A stretch of 64,000 nucleotides of DNA from VXYL01 sp963422285 (lineage in GTDB: Bacteria > Pseudomonadota > Gammaproteobacteria > Pseudomonadales > Azotimanducaceae). The position numbers and the translations under genes are program-made. Below, piece after piece: positions 54,103 to 63,010 of this stretch (positions are counted from its first letter, which is position 1; every line of letters starts with the position of its first letter). Below the pieces are notes generated by a model that was not told where the DNA came from, did not search any database, and was given only the letters and a program-made list of their open reading frames with translations. The DNA is taken from NCBI GenBank assembly GCA_963422285.2, contig CAXXJO010000002.1:62001-126000 (forward strand), written 5' to 3'.

Positions 54103-54202
54103 GAGATTTCCCTAGCAAGACGGCGAATGCGGGCAAGTCGCGCCGCCCGAACGAGTATAACGCCGCCGCGGCCACGGATTTCCCAATCCAGCGCTGCGGA
54201 CG

Positions 54203-55234
54203 TCATTCCAGCCTGGTCATCGCTCGGAGGATGCGCGCCCAGACGCCGCGCACCTGCACCGAGGCCGTGGTAGCGGCGTCGAAGCCGGCGCGCTTCAGCG
54301 CTTTTAGTGCGGTTGTTTCGGACTCGGCGAGGATCGTCATGCGTCCCCTTGGCCGCAGCACTCGCCGAAATTCGGCGAACGCCCGTCGGTAGAGGGTTGG
54401 CGGATCGTGGCCGTACTGCCGCCCCCAGGGCGGATTGCAGACGATGCGGTCGACGCTGCCGTTGGCAAGGCACAGGCGTTTGGCGTCTGTGCATATCCGG
54501 TTCGCGGCAGGACAAACCGACAGCCGCAAGGCGTCCAGGGACAGATCGCATCCTGTCCAGATCGCTTCGGGCTCGAGCGCCCGGCATTCGTCGAGCAGCG
54601 TCCCCGTGCCGCACATCGGATCCAACACCACCTGGCCCGGTGCCAGTCCGGCCTGCAAGGCCAAGGCGGCGGCGATGGTTGGCCGCAATGCGCCGGGCCG
54701 CGACGTCGGCGGCCGCCCGCGGTAGCGGAAGCCGTTGTCCGTCAACCGCAGCGCCACCACCAGTTCCGCCTTCGTCCACAGTCCCCACACTTCCACTGTT
54801 GCCGGATCCGCGGCCCGCCAACGGGGCAAGGCCTGTGCCAGCGCATCGCGCAGATGTGTTTCGATCGCCTTGCGATGCAGCCGATAGTCCCGATCCTGCT
54901 TGACGAAGCAAGCGAACGTGCGCGCTTCGGCTGGCGCGAACCGCCAAGGGATTGCGTTCGCAATCACGTCCCCGGCCAGCGTTCGGCCGAGCCGGATATC
55001 GCCTCGGCCGATCACGCGCCGCGGCTTGGTCAACGCCAGCAGGATATCTTCGGCGCTGCGCAGGCGGCGCAAGTCGCGCAGCCGCGCCGCGTCGATGCGT
55101 CCATACAGCAGCTCGTAGTTGCGCAGCCGCCGGGTCCATAGCCGCTCGAAGCCCAGACATGCTGCCTCAGTGGCGCAGATCGCTCCCAAGCCAGCGAAGC
55201 ATAGGATGCAGACGGCGCAGTAGGGCGGCCGCAA
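54203..55234 (-). CDS. RNA methyltransferase, THUMP/UPF0020 (Trm11/RlmL-like) family
   Basis: About 343 residues. The C-terminal MTase domain has SAM motif VVLDPMCGTGTLLDECR and the catalytic CNPPWGRQYG (NPPW), typical of N2-guanosine RNA methyltransferases. Upstream IEVWGLW-like TVEVWGLWTKAELVVALRLTDNGFRYRGR matches the join of THUMP and MTase. The N-terminus begins CILCFAGLGAICATEA; the start is uncertain, with TTG at 55234 the first reasonable choice and no good ribosome site. The target base is unknown. Confidence 0.8.
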   Translation of the reverse strand: MRPPYCAVCILCFAGLGAICATEAACLGFERLWTRRLRNYELLYGRIDAARLRDLRRLRSAEDILLALTKPRRVIGRGDIRLGRTLAGDVIANAIPWRFAPAEARTFACFVKQDRDYRLHRKAIETHLRDALAQALPRWRAADPATVEVWGLWTKAELVVALRLTDNGFRYRGRPPTSRPGALRPTIAAALALQAGLAPGQVVLDPMCGTGTLLDECRALEPEAIWTGCDLSLDALRLSVCPAANRICTDAKRLCLANGSVDRIVCNPPWGRQYGHDPPTLYRRAFAEFRRVLRPRGRMTILAESETTALKALKRAGFDAATTASVQVRGVWARILRAMTRLE

Positions 55235-55308
55235 TTCTCGATGTGCTCGAACAGGCGCTCCATGTTCTGCGCCTTTCACCTTTCCGGCGGAGCGGGCCAT
55301 GCTGCGGC

Positions 55309-55952
55309 CTAGGGCTGCCTCGGTCCGGCAGGCTGGCGAACGAAGCGGACCAGCGCGGCGAACGCAGGAGAGCGGAAGTTCCACGCGCCCTGCAAAGCGC
55401 CGATACCGACGTTTGCGACGGGATGCTTTATCGAGGCAAAGTAGGCGTGCGCGAAGTTCTTGTCCGCATTCGTCGAGCGCATGGCTTTGCTCGTCACGAG
55501 GCAGTCGAGGTATTCGTCGGCGCACTTGGCGGCCGCCTCGCCTTGCACGGACTGTCGGCAAAGGTTCTCGATGGCGCCGTTGCCGGTGCCGTCCGGCACT
55601 ATGAACACGCCAACGGATGGATCGGCAGTGGAGAATCCGCCATGGTACCGGGTCCGTATCCGGCGCGGAGAATACCGTGGCATACGCTGTCGAAAGCGCC
55701 TCTAGCGTTGTCGTCCGCGTCGCCGACAACGCCGATGCAGCGGAGGATCGGCCTCGTCTGCGCCGCCGCCCGCATCGTCGCCATATTCCGAGCGAACAGC
55801 GTCTTGCCGCCGTCATCGATCACTTGGATGTTCGGCTTGTCCTCGAAGCAGGATTCGATCAGCTTCGTGAACAGGCCAACCTCGTCCCTGCCCTCGACCA
55901 GCAACAAGCGATCGGCAGCGAGTTGCCGCCGTCCATCGTCCGCTGCTTCCAT
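55309..55952 (-). pseudogene. DUF3226 TOPRIM-domain protein, frameshifted
   Basis: First frame: LLLVEGRDEVGLFTKLIESC, VIDDGGKT, and LRCIGVVGDADDNARGAFDS (TOPRIM-fold motifs, the VEGRDE Glu and the DADxN site). A shift near 55660 leads to a second frame: VGVFIVPDGTGNGAIENLC, CADEYLDCL, DKNFAHAYFASIKHP and VGIGALQGAWNF, the DUF3226 C-terminus. It follows the broken AAA-ATPase gene, to which it belongs as the TOPRIM partner. Confidence 0.75.
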
Positions 55953-55957
55953 GGCGG

Positions 55958-56954
55958 TCAGCGGACTTCCAAGCGGAGGTCGCGCGTGCCCTCGAGCGTT
56001 TCCCCCGTGAAGGCGGCCGCCTTGATGCGTCCCGATTCGCCGTCCGCGAACAATTTGTGGATCGCCAAGCTATCCGGGTCGTCGGCGAACGCCGCCATGG
56101 CCGCTTCGATGCACTTGGCGCTGAGGGTCGTTGCCACGAACTGCACATTCCATTCGCGCCATTCGCGCAGCCACAGTCGCACACGCTGCCAAAGCTCCCT
56201 GAGCACGGAATGATGGATGCCGTTCTCCATTTCGTCGGCGAGCATCATGCCGTCGCGAGCCGCGAAAAAGCCCAGGCACAGCCTGAACAATCGGACAATG
56301 CCGCCGCTGGCTGCTCGTTGTCGTTTTCGAGATATAGGGTTTTCCGGTTTTGTCCGCGAGGATTTCCAAATCCCGGAGTTTGGGCAGAACCAGACCCAGG
56401 GCCGCGCTCATCTCCTGCTTGCGACCGTCTCTGACCATGTCGGAGTAGCGTTGCATGTGCTCGTCGGGCGTTTCGAGCTGCCACCAGGTGCCTTCGATCA
56501 CGCCAGCTGGCTTGGGCTCCAATGGCGTAGAGAGTTGAACAGCCGCGGCGCCGTTTGGCATTCGTGCCACCGAGCTGCTGATTTCGTCTCCGTCTATCCA
56601 GGTGCGGAGCTGGCCAATGACGGGGAATGGTGGATGGTGTTCGGCGGAGCTTGCCGCCGGCGCTATTTCCTCGACGTGCTGGAAGGTCGTTTTCCATTCG
56701 TGGGGGCATCCGCGCTCCGTGCCGTGGAGTTGCCAGAGAGTCCGCGGCCAGCATGGCAACGGGATCGATCACCGGATTGCCGTTCCACGGCAATCCGGGG
56801 TCGTGTCTTCCCGTGAACAGCCAGATGGCCTCGATCAACGCCGTTTGCCGATGCCGTTGGTGCCGGTGACGAGATTGGCGCGGCCCAGACGCAGCAGCGA
56901 CAAACCGTCGCGGTCGCGGTAGCGGATCGCCTTGAAGCTGCTGAGAAAGACCAT
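55958..56954 (-). pseudogene. AAA-ATPase partner of the TOPRIM protein, several frameshifts
   Basis: Begins at an ATG (56954): VFLSSFKAIRYRDRDGLSLL, then Walker A GTNGIGK, where a one-base loss in an A-run breaks the frame (the next frame supplies LIEAIWLFTGRHDPGLPWNG). Further parts in other frames: LWQLHGTERGCPHEWKTTF, PFPVIGQLRTWIDGDE, SDMVRDGRKQEMSAALGLVLPKLRDLEILAD, and the Walker B region GMMLADEMENGIHHSVLRELW. This is an AAA_15/AAA_21-type ATPase. With the TOPRIM gene 3' to it, it matches the two-gene layout of OLD-like and PARIS-like systems. At least three frameshifts. Confidence 0.8.
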
Positions 56955-56987
56955 CCGGACCGCATCCCCCGGCAAGTGCCGCCGGGG

Positions 56988-57422
56988 TCAGTTGCCGGTG
57001 GGCAGCCGTGCCGTCGCCGTGCCGAAAACGCGCGTCTCGCCGGCCTCGTTGGTGACGGTGATGTCGATTTCCACCGTGCCGGCGTCTTCGTCGATGTCGG
57101 TGACCACGCCGGTGATGTTGTGCGGGTGGTCCACCATTACCGGGGCGCGGAACACCGTGTCGATGGCGACGATCTCGGCATCCGGCGCCCAGCGGTGGAT
57201 CATGGCGCCGAGGAAGCCCTGGCTCATCACGCCGGGCACGATGGCGCCGGGCAGACCCTCCTTGCGGGCGCCGTCGTGGTCGGTGAAGCGAGGCGTGTTC
57301 CAGCCGACGTGCTTGGCGAAGCGGCGCGTGGCGTCGATGCTGGTATCCGGCACGAAGCTCGGCAGCTCGCCACCGAACTCCACGTCGGCAATGGTGGTTA
57401 CGGAGGGGGTCGAATCAGCCAC
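56988..57422 (-). CDS. MaoC-type hot-dog dehydratase subunit
   Basis: 144 residues, single hot-dog domain: FVPDTSIDATRRFAKHVGWNTPRFTDHDGARKEGLPGAIVPGVMSQGFLGAMI, with the MaoC pattern of hydrophobic helix after the catalytic loop. The His of FTDHDG is a candidate catalytic residue; the canonical GDxNPLH motif is not conserved. Pairs with the FAS1-like dehydratase gene it overlaps by 8 bases, as in many two-subunit (N + C half) MaoC dehydratases acting on enoyl-CoA or acyl thioesters. Confidence 0.8.
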   Translation of the reverse strand: MADSTPSVTTIADVEFGGELPSFVPDTSIDATRRFAKHVGWNTPRFTDHDGARKEGLPGAIVPGVMSQGFLGAMIHRWAPDAEIVAIDTVFRAPVMVDHPHNITGVVTDIDEDAGTVEIDITVTNEAGETRVFGTATARLPTGN

Positions 57423-57876
57423 GAGGTCTCTCCCGAATCACGGTTCTGGTATCGGCGTTGGCAACGTGGAGGCCGTCCTGATCGTACAGCTCCATGCGCG
57501 TGACCAGGAACGTCATGCGCCCGGAGCGGCCGGTCTTGGCATAGATGTCGTGCAGGTGGCTGCGGCCGGTGAGGGTGGCGCCGTCGCGCACTGGCGCCTT
57601 CCACTGCACGGACTTGCCGGCGTCCATGCCCATGCCGCCGAGACTGGGAAAGTCCGGCGGCATGCTGCGCCCGCCCACCAGCGTGGACACATAGGTGGGC
57701 GGCGCCTGGAAATCCGGGTGCGAGGGATCCGTGAACCTGGCCGCGGTCTCGCCGCAGACCAGGGCGTACTCGCGGAACCGGGTGCCGTCGATGTCGAACT
57801 CCACCTCGTCGAATTCCCGGTTCAGGAACCGCTCGCGCAGTTCCTGGATGTCCGGGTCCACTTCCTGTTCAGCCAC
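57415..57876 (-). CDS. FAS1-like dehydratase subunit (MaoC N-terminal type)
   Basis: 153 residues: FNREFDEVEFDIDGTRFREYALVCGETAARFTDPSHPDFQAPPTYVSTLVGGR, typical of the N-terminal MaoC/FAS1-like half. DAGKSVQWKAPVRDGATLTGRSHLHDIYAKTGRSGRMTFLVTRMELYDQDG forms the second half of the hot-dog. The GTG start has GGAGA 7 bases upstream. Forms a heterodimer with the overlapping MaoC gene. Confidence 0.8.
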   Translation of the reverse strand: MAEQEVDPDIQELRERFLNREFDEVEFDIDGTRFREYALVCGETAARFTDPSHPDFQAPPTYVSTLVGGRSMPPDFPSLGGMGMDAGKSVQWKAPVRDGATLTGRSHLHDIYAKTGRSGRMTFLVTRMELYDQDGLHVANADTRTVIRERPRG

Positions 57877-57902
57877 TTGCGGTCTCCTCAGGGCCAAGGG
57901 GT

Positions 57903-58532
57903 TCAATGTCGGTTGGTGATGGCGCGGATGCGTTCCGACTTCAACGCCTCCACCAGCTCGGCTTCGGTGGCCAACGATTGCGGAAATTCCGTCGCGCAGC
58001 GGCCGATATGGCTGACGATGTGCGAATCGCTGCCGCCGATGCCAATGTAGCCGAGCCGTTCGGCCATGGCCGCCGCCACGGCGTCCTCGTCGCCGCGGCT
58101 GCCGCCGTTGTATATCTCCACGATGCGCACGCCCGCCGGCACGCCGTGCTCTTCGAGATGGGCCGACATGCCCACTCGGGGGCGTCCGGGGTGGCAGGGC
58201 ACGGCGATGGCGTGATGGGCGTTGCAGTGTTCGACCACCTCTTCGAGGCGCAGGCCGATGCGGGTGAAGTCGAACTTTCGGTAGAGCGGCTCGGTGACGC
58301 CGTACACCAGCACATGGCCGTACTCCGTCTCCACCTCTGCGCCCTTGAGGATGGTCAGGTCGTAGTCCTTCGCCAAGCCGCTATAGTCGGACTCGAAGTC
58401 GAACTGGCGATGCTCTGTGAGCACGAAGCCGTCGATGGGCACGTTGCGGGTGCGGATCCACTGGCAGTAGTTCTGCACCTTGGCGCGCCCGTCGTCTGAC
58501 TTGATGGAGTGGGTATGCAGATCGAGAATCAC
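57903..58532 (-). CDS. PHP domain phosphoesterase-like protein
   Basis: 209 residues. PHP metal motifs: LDLHTHSIKSDD (HxH), VLTEHRQFD, GAEVETEYGHVLVYG, AVPCHPGRPR, and GIGGSDSHIVSHIG. PHP proteins are metal-dependent phosphatases or nucleases. The GTG start overlaps the coaE stop (GTGA), and the FAS1-like dehydratase follows after 27 bases, so coaE-PHP-dehydratases may be one operon. Substrate unknown. Confidence 0.85.
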   Translation of the reverse strand: MILDLHTHSIKSDDGRAKVQNYCQWIRTRNVPIDGFVLTEHRQFDFESDYSGLAKDYDLTILKGAEVETEYGHVLVYGVTEPLYRKFDFTRIGLRLEEVVEHCNAHHAIAVPCHPGRPRVGMSAHLEEHGVPAGVRIVEIYNGGSRGDEDAVAAAMAERLGYIGIGGSDSHIVSHIGRCATEFPQSLATEAELVEALKSERIRAITNRH

Positions 58533-59131
58533 GCTGGAGTCCTCTTGATGCGCTGCCACTCTCGGTCCAGCTTGGCAAGCAGTTCCGCCTCGGTGCCGGA
58601 GTTGTCGATCACCGCATCCGCCTGGGCGATTCGTTCGGCGTTGGACAGCTGCGCGTCGATGCGCGCCTGCACCGCGGCGGCGTCCACGCCGTCCCGGGCC
58701 GTCGCCCGCCTCACCGCGACGCTCGGTTCCACCACGACCACCCACACCTCGTCCACTTCCTCCTGCCAGTTCGCCTCCAGCAGCACCGCGGCTTCCAGCA
58801 CTAAGATGTCGGTGCCGTCCGTCCCGGCGGCGGCGATTTTCTCCTTGGCGAGAGCGAGGATCTCCGGCCAGACGATGTCCGTCAGCTTGGTCAGCTGGCG
58901 CTGGTCGCCGAACACCTTGCCGCCGAGCGCCCTGCGGTCGATCTCGCCGTTGGCGCCGACGACGTCTTCGCCAAACGCCGCCACCACTTGGCCGAATGCC
59001 GGACGATCAGGCTGGTAGGCCCAATGGCCGAGCTTGTCGGCGTCGATCACTACCGCGCCACGCTCGGCAAGACTCCGCGCCGCGGTGGACTTCCCGGAAG
59101 CGATGCCGCCGGTGAGACCGATCACGATCAA
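58529..59131 (-). CDS. coaE: Dephospho-CoA kinase
   Basis: 200 residues from a TTG (AAGGGCAGC upstream). P-loop GLTGGIASGKST near residue 5, IDADKLGHWAYQP (CoA-binding DADxxxH-like), then VLEAAVLLEANWQEEVDEVWVVVVEP and a final QADAVIDNSGTEAELLAKLD, all CoaE blocks. It adds the 3'-phosphate in the last step of CoA synthesis. Here it is separate from the pilD/yacG genes that usually neighbour it. Confidence 0.92.
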   Translation of the reverse strand: MIVIGLTGGIASGKSTAARSLAERGAVVIDADKLGHWAYQPDRPAFGQVVAAFGEDVVGANGEIDRRALGGKVFGDQRQLTKLTDIVWPEILALAKEKIAAAGTDGTDILVLEAAVLLEANWQEEVDEVWVVVVEPSVAVRRATARDGVDAAAVQARIDAQLSNAERIAQADAVIDNSGTEAELLAKLDREWQRIKRTPA

Positions 59132-60049
59132 CTTGCTGCCCTTGATCCGGCCGTGCCGGTTGCGCAAAGCGCGACATGGTAGCCGTTTGCGCCGGATAGT
59201 GGTAGCGCGTCTCGGCCGCAATCTCCGGGGAGGCTTGCGCCCAAGGCCGGCAAGCGACGCGAAGCCATGGCGGGAGGGAGAATCGAACAATGCGGAGCAG
59301 GGATGTCGCGTGTCGGGCGTCGAGCCGATCATCGCCGACCGCTCGCGGCTTACGCGCGCCGAGCAGATCGTCCGGCCCGGCACCGTCGCTCGTCTTCGCG
59401 TAGCTGGCGATCATCGCGCCGCCCGCTGCCGCGCAGGCAGCGGATGTCGACGCGGCCGCCGGCGGCTGCATCGGCGAGCTGTACCGCGGACGTTCCTCTA
59501 CGATCTCTCCTCCTGCCGCCGCGCCACGACGCTGTTCGACAACCGCCGGTACATGTTCCACGGCGTACAGGAGAACCTCGTCGGCGAGAATGCAATGAAC
59601 TCGAAAACGTAGACGACGTCGGGCCGCTTCGCCAGCCGCGACAGGCCAAGCCGAGGGGATGCGCTCGCGCAAGCTTCTTCGGCATGGGAGCCCATGAACG
59701 TCACGACCTCCGACACCGTCTGCGTCGGCCTCGCCGCCAGAGCCTGCTTCGTCGAGATAGGCAACTGCGTGGTCCGCTTGGGCGCGGGCGTGGTGAGGTG
59801 CCGTTCTTCCAAACTGGAGCATCCTGAGCGAATGCGGCGCCGATCCGCCGGCCATGGCGTACCGCAGCACCGACACGGTGGAATATATGCGCGAGCACGA
59901 CGTTCCTGCCGACCGGCATGTCGCCAAGATGGAACAAAGCCGCGGTCCGGCAGCCCTTGACGGGACAGTAGAGACGCCCCTGCCCGGGCATCGTTGGCAA
60001 CAGCGCATCCGGCGGCTACAGTGCGCCGTCCATCTGCTTGGGAAAGCCC
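59132..60049. other. About 920 bases without an intact gene
   Basis: Minus-strand frames contain short protein-like stretches, for example CRTAALFHLGDMPVGRNVVL (about 59880-59940) and RLAKRPDVVYVFEFIAFSP (about 59600-59650), in different frames. They suggest a decayed gene, possibly of a Cys-rich N-terminal type, but no family can be named. The end should hold the promoter for the ferredoxin. Confidence 0.35.
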
Positions 60050-60373
60050 ATGCCAGCCGTCGTCTTCGTCCACGCCCGCGGCCGCCGGGAGTCGCACCTG
60101 GTCGCAGTTGGGGCCACCGTCATGGACTGCGCCGTGGACAATGGCGTACGCGGCATCCGCGCCCAGTGCGGTGGCGGCTGCACCTGCTCCACCTGCCACG
60201 GCATCGTAGACGAACGCTGGTTCGCCCGCGTCGGAAGTCCGGTCGGCGACGAGGCCGACATCCTGGAGTTCGTCCCCGACCGGCAGCCGCGCAGTCGCCT
60301 GACCTGCCAGATCGTCATGGACAACCAGCTCGACGGCATCGTCATCCATATTCCACCGGAGAACAACGGCTGA
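60050..60373 (+). CDS. 2Fe-2S ferredoxin, adrenodoxin type
   Basis: 107 residues: PAVVFVHARGRRESHLVAVGATVMDCAVDNGVRG, then the cluster loop AQCGGGCTCSTCHGIV and LTCQIVM, giving the four cluster Cys (C-x4/5-C-x2-C plus a distal C). These shuttle electrons to cytochrome P450s or ring-hydroxylating enzymes. ATG at 60050 has GGGAAAG upstream. Its redox partners are not in the window. Confidence 0.88.
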   Translation: MPAVVFVHARGRRESHLVAVGATVMDCAVDNGVRGIRAQCGGGCTCSTCHGIVDERWFARVGSPVGDEADILEFVPDRQPRSRLTCQIVMDNQLDGIVIHIPPENNG

Positions 60374-60386
60374 CGAAACACGGCGT

Positions 60387-61751
60387 TCACCGCGCCAGCG
60401 CGGCGATGCGCCCAGGGCTGCTGCTGGTGCGGTGGAGGCGTATGGCCATTGCCACGGCGACCACCGCCAGTCCCACCGACAAGGCGATCCAGAAGCCGTA
60501 GACGCCGAGTTCCCGGAACGGCCACCGGCCAAAGCACAGCGCCATGCCCAGGGGCAGCGCCAACGCCCAGTACCCGAGCAGCGAGTAGACCATGGGCGCT
60601 CGGGTGTCCTTGTATCCGCGCAACGCGCCGGCCATGGCGCCTTGGGTATCATCGAACACTTGGTAGACGGCGACGACGAGGATCAGCGTTGCCGCCAAGG
60701 CCGTCACAGCCGGGTCGCTGCTGTAGATGGCGACGACCTCGTGCCGCAGCAGGATCAGCAGGGTGCTAACGACTACCGCGTAGGCCAGCGATGCGGAGAA
60801 CGCCACCCGCGCCACTCGCGTCGCGCCGCGCAAGTCCTGGGCGCCTACGCAAAAGCCGATGCGGATGCCGGCCGCGGCGCCCAGAGACATCGGGATCACG
60901 AAGGTCGCCCAGTTGATGTGGCCGGCGATGGTATGCGCCGCCATGGACACCACGCCGAGGCTGCCGACCAGGAAGCCGATCATGGCGAACAGCCCCATGC
61001 CTACGAACGACGACAGGCCGATGGGTACGCCGATCTTGAGAATGCGCCCGATCTCGCGCCAGTCCGGCTTGCGCAAGCGACTTCGCCACAAGCCGGTTTC
61101 CTGGAAGTAGCGAAAGCGCGACAGCACCAGCACGGCGCCAAGCTCGAACCACATTACCAGGGCGGTGGCCCAGCCGCAGCCTTCGCCGCCGAGCTCCGGA
61201 GCGCCGAATCGGCCATAGATGAACGCGTAGTTCAGCACGGCGTTGAGCGCCAGTGCCAAGCCGGCGATCACCATCGGCCCCACGGTGCGGCCGAGACCTT
61301 CCGAGGCGTACCGCAGCACGATGTAGCACATCGCCGCCGGCAGTCCGAAGGCCGCGGCGCGCAGATAGCGGTCGGCCACGTCGGACGCCGCCGGGTCGAT
61401 GTCGAACAACGCGAACAGCGGCTGGGCGTTGACCACCAGCAGGATCGCCAGAATACTGGCCGCGGCACCGACCAGCAAGGCGTGGCGAATCACGACGCCT
61501 GCCTCCCGAGTGCGTCCGCCGCCGACCAGCTGGGCGACGATGGGCGTCACCGACAGGGTGCAGCCGGTCAGCAGCATGAACACCGGCCAGAACACGTTGC
61601 CGCCGAGAGCGACGCCGGCCAAATGCACTGAGGCGTAATGGCCAGCCATGGCCGTGTCCAGAAAACCCATGGCCATGATGAAGAACTGCGTCGCCGCCAT
61701 GGGGGTGCCGAGACGTGCCAGGGCGGCGATCTCCGCCAGCCCCCGGCGCAT
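60387..61751 (-). CDS. MATE family multidrug exporter (NorM-like)
   Basis: About 454 residues, 12 membrane helices in two halves. Beginning AEIAALARLGTPMAATQFFIMAMGFLDTAMAGHY, the NorM/MATE first helices with the Asp/aromatic, then VALGGNVFWPVFMLLTGCTLSVTPIVAQLVGGG and in the second half RIGFCVGAQD. Exports drugs or cationic compounds with Na+ or H+. The start at 61751 is preferred over 61814; the methyltransferase gene begins divergently 61 bases away. Confidence 0.9.
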   Translation of the reverse strand: MRRGLAEIAALARLGTPMAATQFFIMAMGFLDTAMAGHYASVHLAGVALGGNVFWPVFMLLTGCTLSVTPIVAQLVGGGRTREAGVVIRHALLVGAAASILAILLVVNAQPLFALFDIDPAASDVADRYLRAAAFGLPAAMCYIVLRYASEGLGRTVGPMVIAGLALALNAVLNYAFIYGRFGAPELGGEGCGWATALVMWFELGAVLVLSRFRYFQETGLWRSRLRKPDWREIGRILKIGVPIGLSSFVGMGLFAMIGFLVGSLGVVSMAAHTIAGHINWATFVIPMSLGAAAGIRIGFCVGAQDLRGATRVARVAFSASLAYAVVVSTLLILLRHEVVAIYSSDPAVTALAATLILVVAVYQVFDDTQGAMAGALRGYKDTRAPMVYSLLGYWALALPLGMALCFGRWPFRELGVYGFWIALSVGLAVVAVAMAIRLHRTSSSPGRIAALAR

Positions 61752-61812
61752 GGCCGAGGGTGCATGCTGGCCATCGGTGCGCGATTGTGGCAGCCTGCCT
61801 TGGATGCCTGCC

Positions 61813-62424
61813 ATGTCTGACTTTCCCGAACAGTTCTTTCAACGAGAGGACGAATCCGCGGACGGCTCGTTCTATCGGCATCCTCGGTTCGTGACCCACA
61901 TCGACGACCAGACCATCGCGGCGTTGACGGGTTTCTACCAGGAGTTCCTGCCAGCCGGTTCGCGGGTTCTGGATCTGATGTCGTCGTGGATCTCGCACCT
62001 GCCGTCCGGCAACTATCGACGCGTCGCTGGACTTGGCATGAACGAAGAGGAACTTGCCGCCAACCATCGTCTCACCGACCATATTGTCCACGATTTGAAC
62101 GCGGATCCGCGACTGCCGTACGAAGATGCCGCCTTCGACCGTGCCGTGATCGCAGTATCCGTGCAGTACCTGGTGCAGCCCATCAAGGTGTTCCGCGACC
62201 TGCGCCGCGTGCTGGCGCCGGGCGGAGGCGTCGCTGTCGCGCTATCCCACCGCTGCTTCCCCACCAAGGCCGTCCTGGCGTTCCGAGCGCTGTCGCCGAA
62301 CGATCGGGTGCGCTTGGCAGCGGCCTATCTGCACCGTGCAGGCTTCGTCGACATCGTCTTTGCCGATCGTTCGCCGCCCCGGGACGACCCGCTGTGGATC
62401 GTCAGCGGCATGCGAGAGGAGTAG
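61813..62424 (+). CDS. Class I SAM-dependent methyltransferase
   Basis: 203 residues. DFPEQFFQREDESADGSFYRHPRFVTHIDDQTIAALTGFYQEFLPAGSRVLDLMSSWISHLPS: SAM motif I in VLDLMSSW. Then LNADPRLPYEDAAFDRAVIAVSVQYLVQPIKVFRDLRRVLAPGGGVAVALSHRCFPTKAV, typical of Methyltransf_11-type proteins. Substrate unknown; divergent from the MATE gene. Confidence 0.85.
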   Translation: MSDFPEQFFQREDESADGSFYRHPRFVTHIDDQTIAALTGFYQEFLPAGSRVLDLMSSWISHLPSGNYRRVAGLGMNEEELAANHRLTDHIVHDLNADPRLPYEDAAFDRAVIAVSVQYLVQPIKVFRDLRRVLAPGGGVAVALSHRCFPTKAVLAFRALSPNDRVRLAAAYLHRAGFVDIVFADRSPPRDDPLWIVSGMREE

Positions 62425-62974
62425 CATGGCGGATCGGCCTGTCGAGCACCCGATGTGTTGATGTGCTCCGCCTGCGGGTTTGCGGGTCGCGGCATGCTGC
62501 CGTCTCGCACACAGCGCCCGGTCGCTTTTCGCGCCACCGCACGGCGATTGCAGTGGCGACAAGAGCGACGGGCACGATGAAGGGGCTGGCGACAGCTAAC
62601 AGATCGCCGGCGCAGAGGTTGATGTCCGCCACTCCCGAAGCCGTCATCGATGCACAGTCCTGGCCGCCTGGATCATTCAGACGATCGGGCCGGTCTCGTG
62701 GATGCTCATCGAGTTGTCTCCTTGGCGAACAAGCTCAAGGACGATCATAGCCCGCACGTCGGCGAATGGAGGCGAGGAAAGTGCGTGTGCGCCTGGGTAC
62801 GGAGCGGCAATTGCCAGCGGACCTTGCAGCTGTCCGGGCTGACGCCCAGAAAGAAGGTCGTGTCGCGCCGGATCTCGAGGTTGGACCATGATCCAAGGAC
62901 AGCCTGCTGAGGCTGCGGCCGTTCTTCGCAAGGCGAAAGAGCTTTTCCGGGGGCTTCGGTGAATGGCGTTCGTC
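62425..62974. other. 550-base stretch; traces of a small decayed membrane-protein gene on the minus strand
   Basis: A good ribosome site (AAGGAG) precedes the minus-strand ATG at about 62705, which reads MSIHETGPIV and then TGA; shifting later to another frame gives TASGVADINLCAGDLLAVA and PFIVPVALVATAIAVRWREKRP, a plausible membrane helix. It looks like a small membrane protein gene inactivated by nonsense and frameshift. Nothing else recognised. Confidence 0.35.
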
Positions 62975-63004
62975 TTGCCATGCTGTCTGAACATCCAGTA
63001 TGCT
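62975..63004 (+). promoter_or_regulatory. dinB promoter with LexA (SOS) box in the spacer
   Basis: -35 TTGCCA (62975-62980) and -10 TATGCT (62999-63004) are separated by 18 bases. The spacer contains CTG-N10-CAG (TGCTGTCTGAACATCCAGTA, 62981-63000), matching the LexA-box consensus in outer positions. The ATG at 63011 lies only 6 bases after the -10, so the message should start at or next to the start codon. Confidence 0.75.
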
Positions 63005-63010
63005 CCGGCC

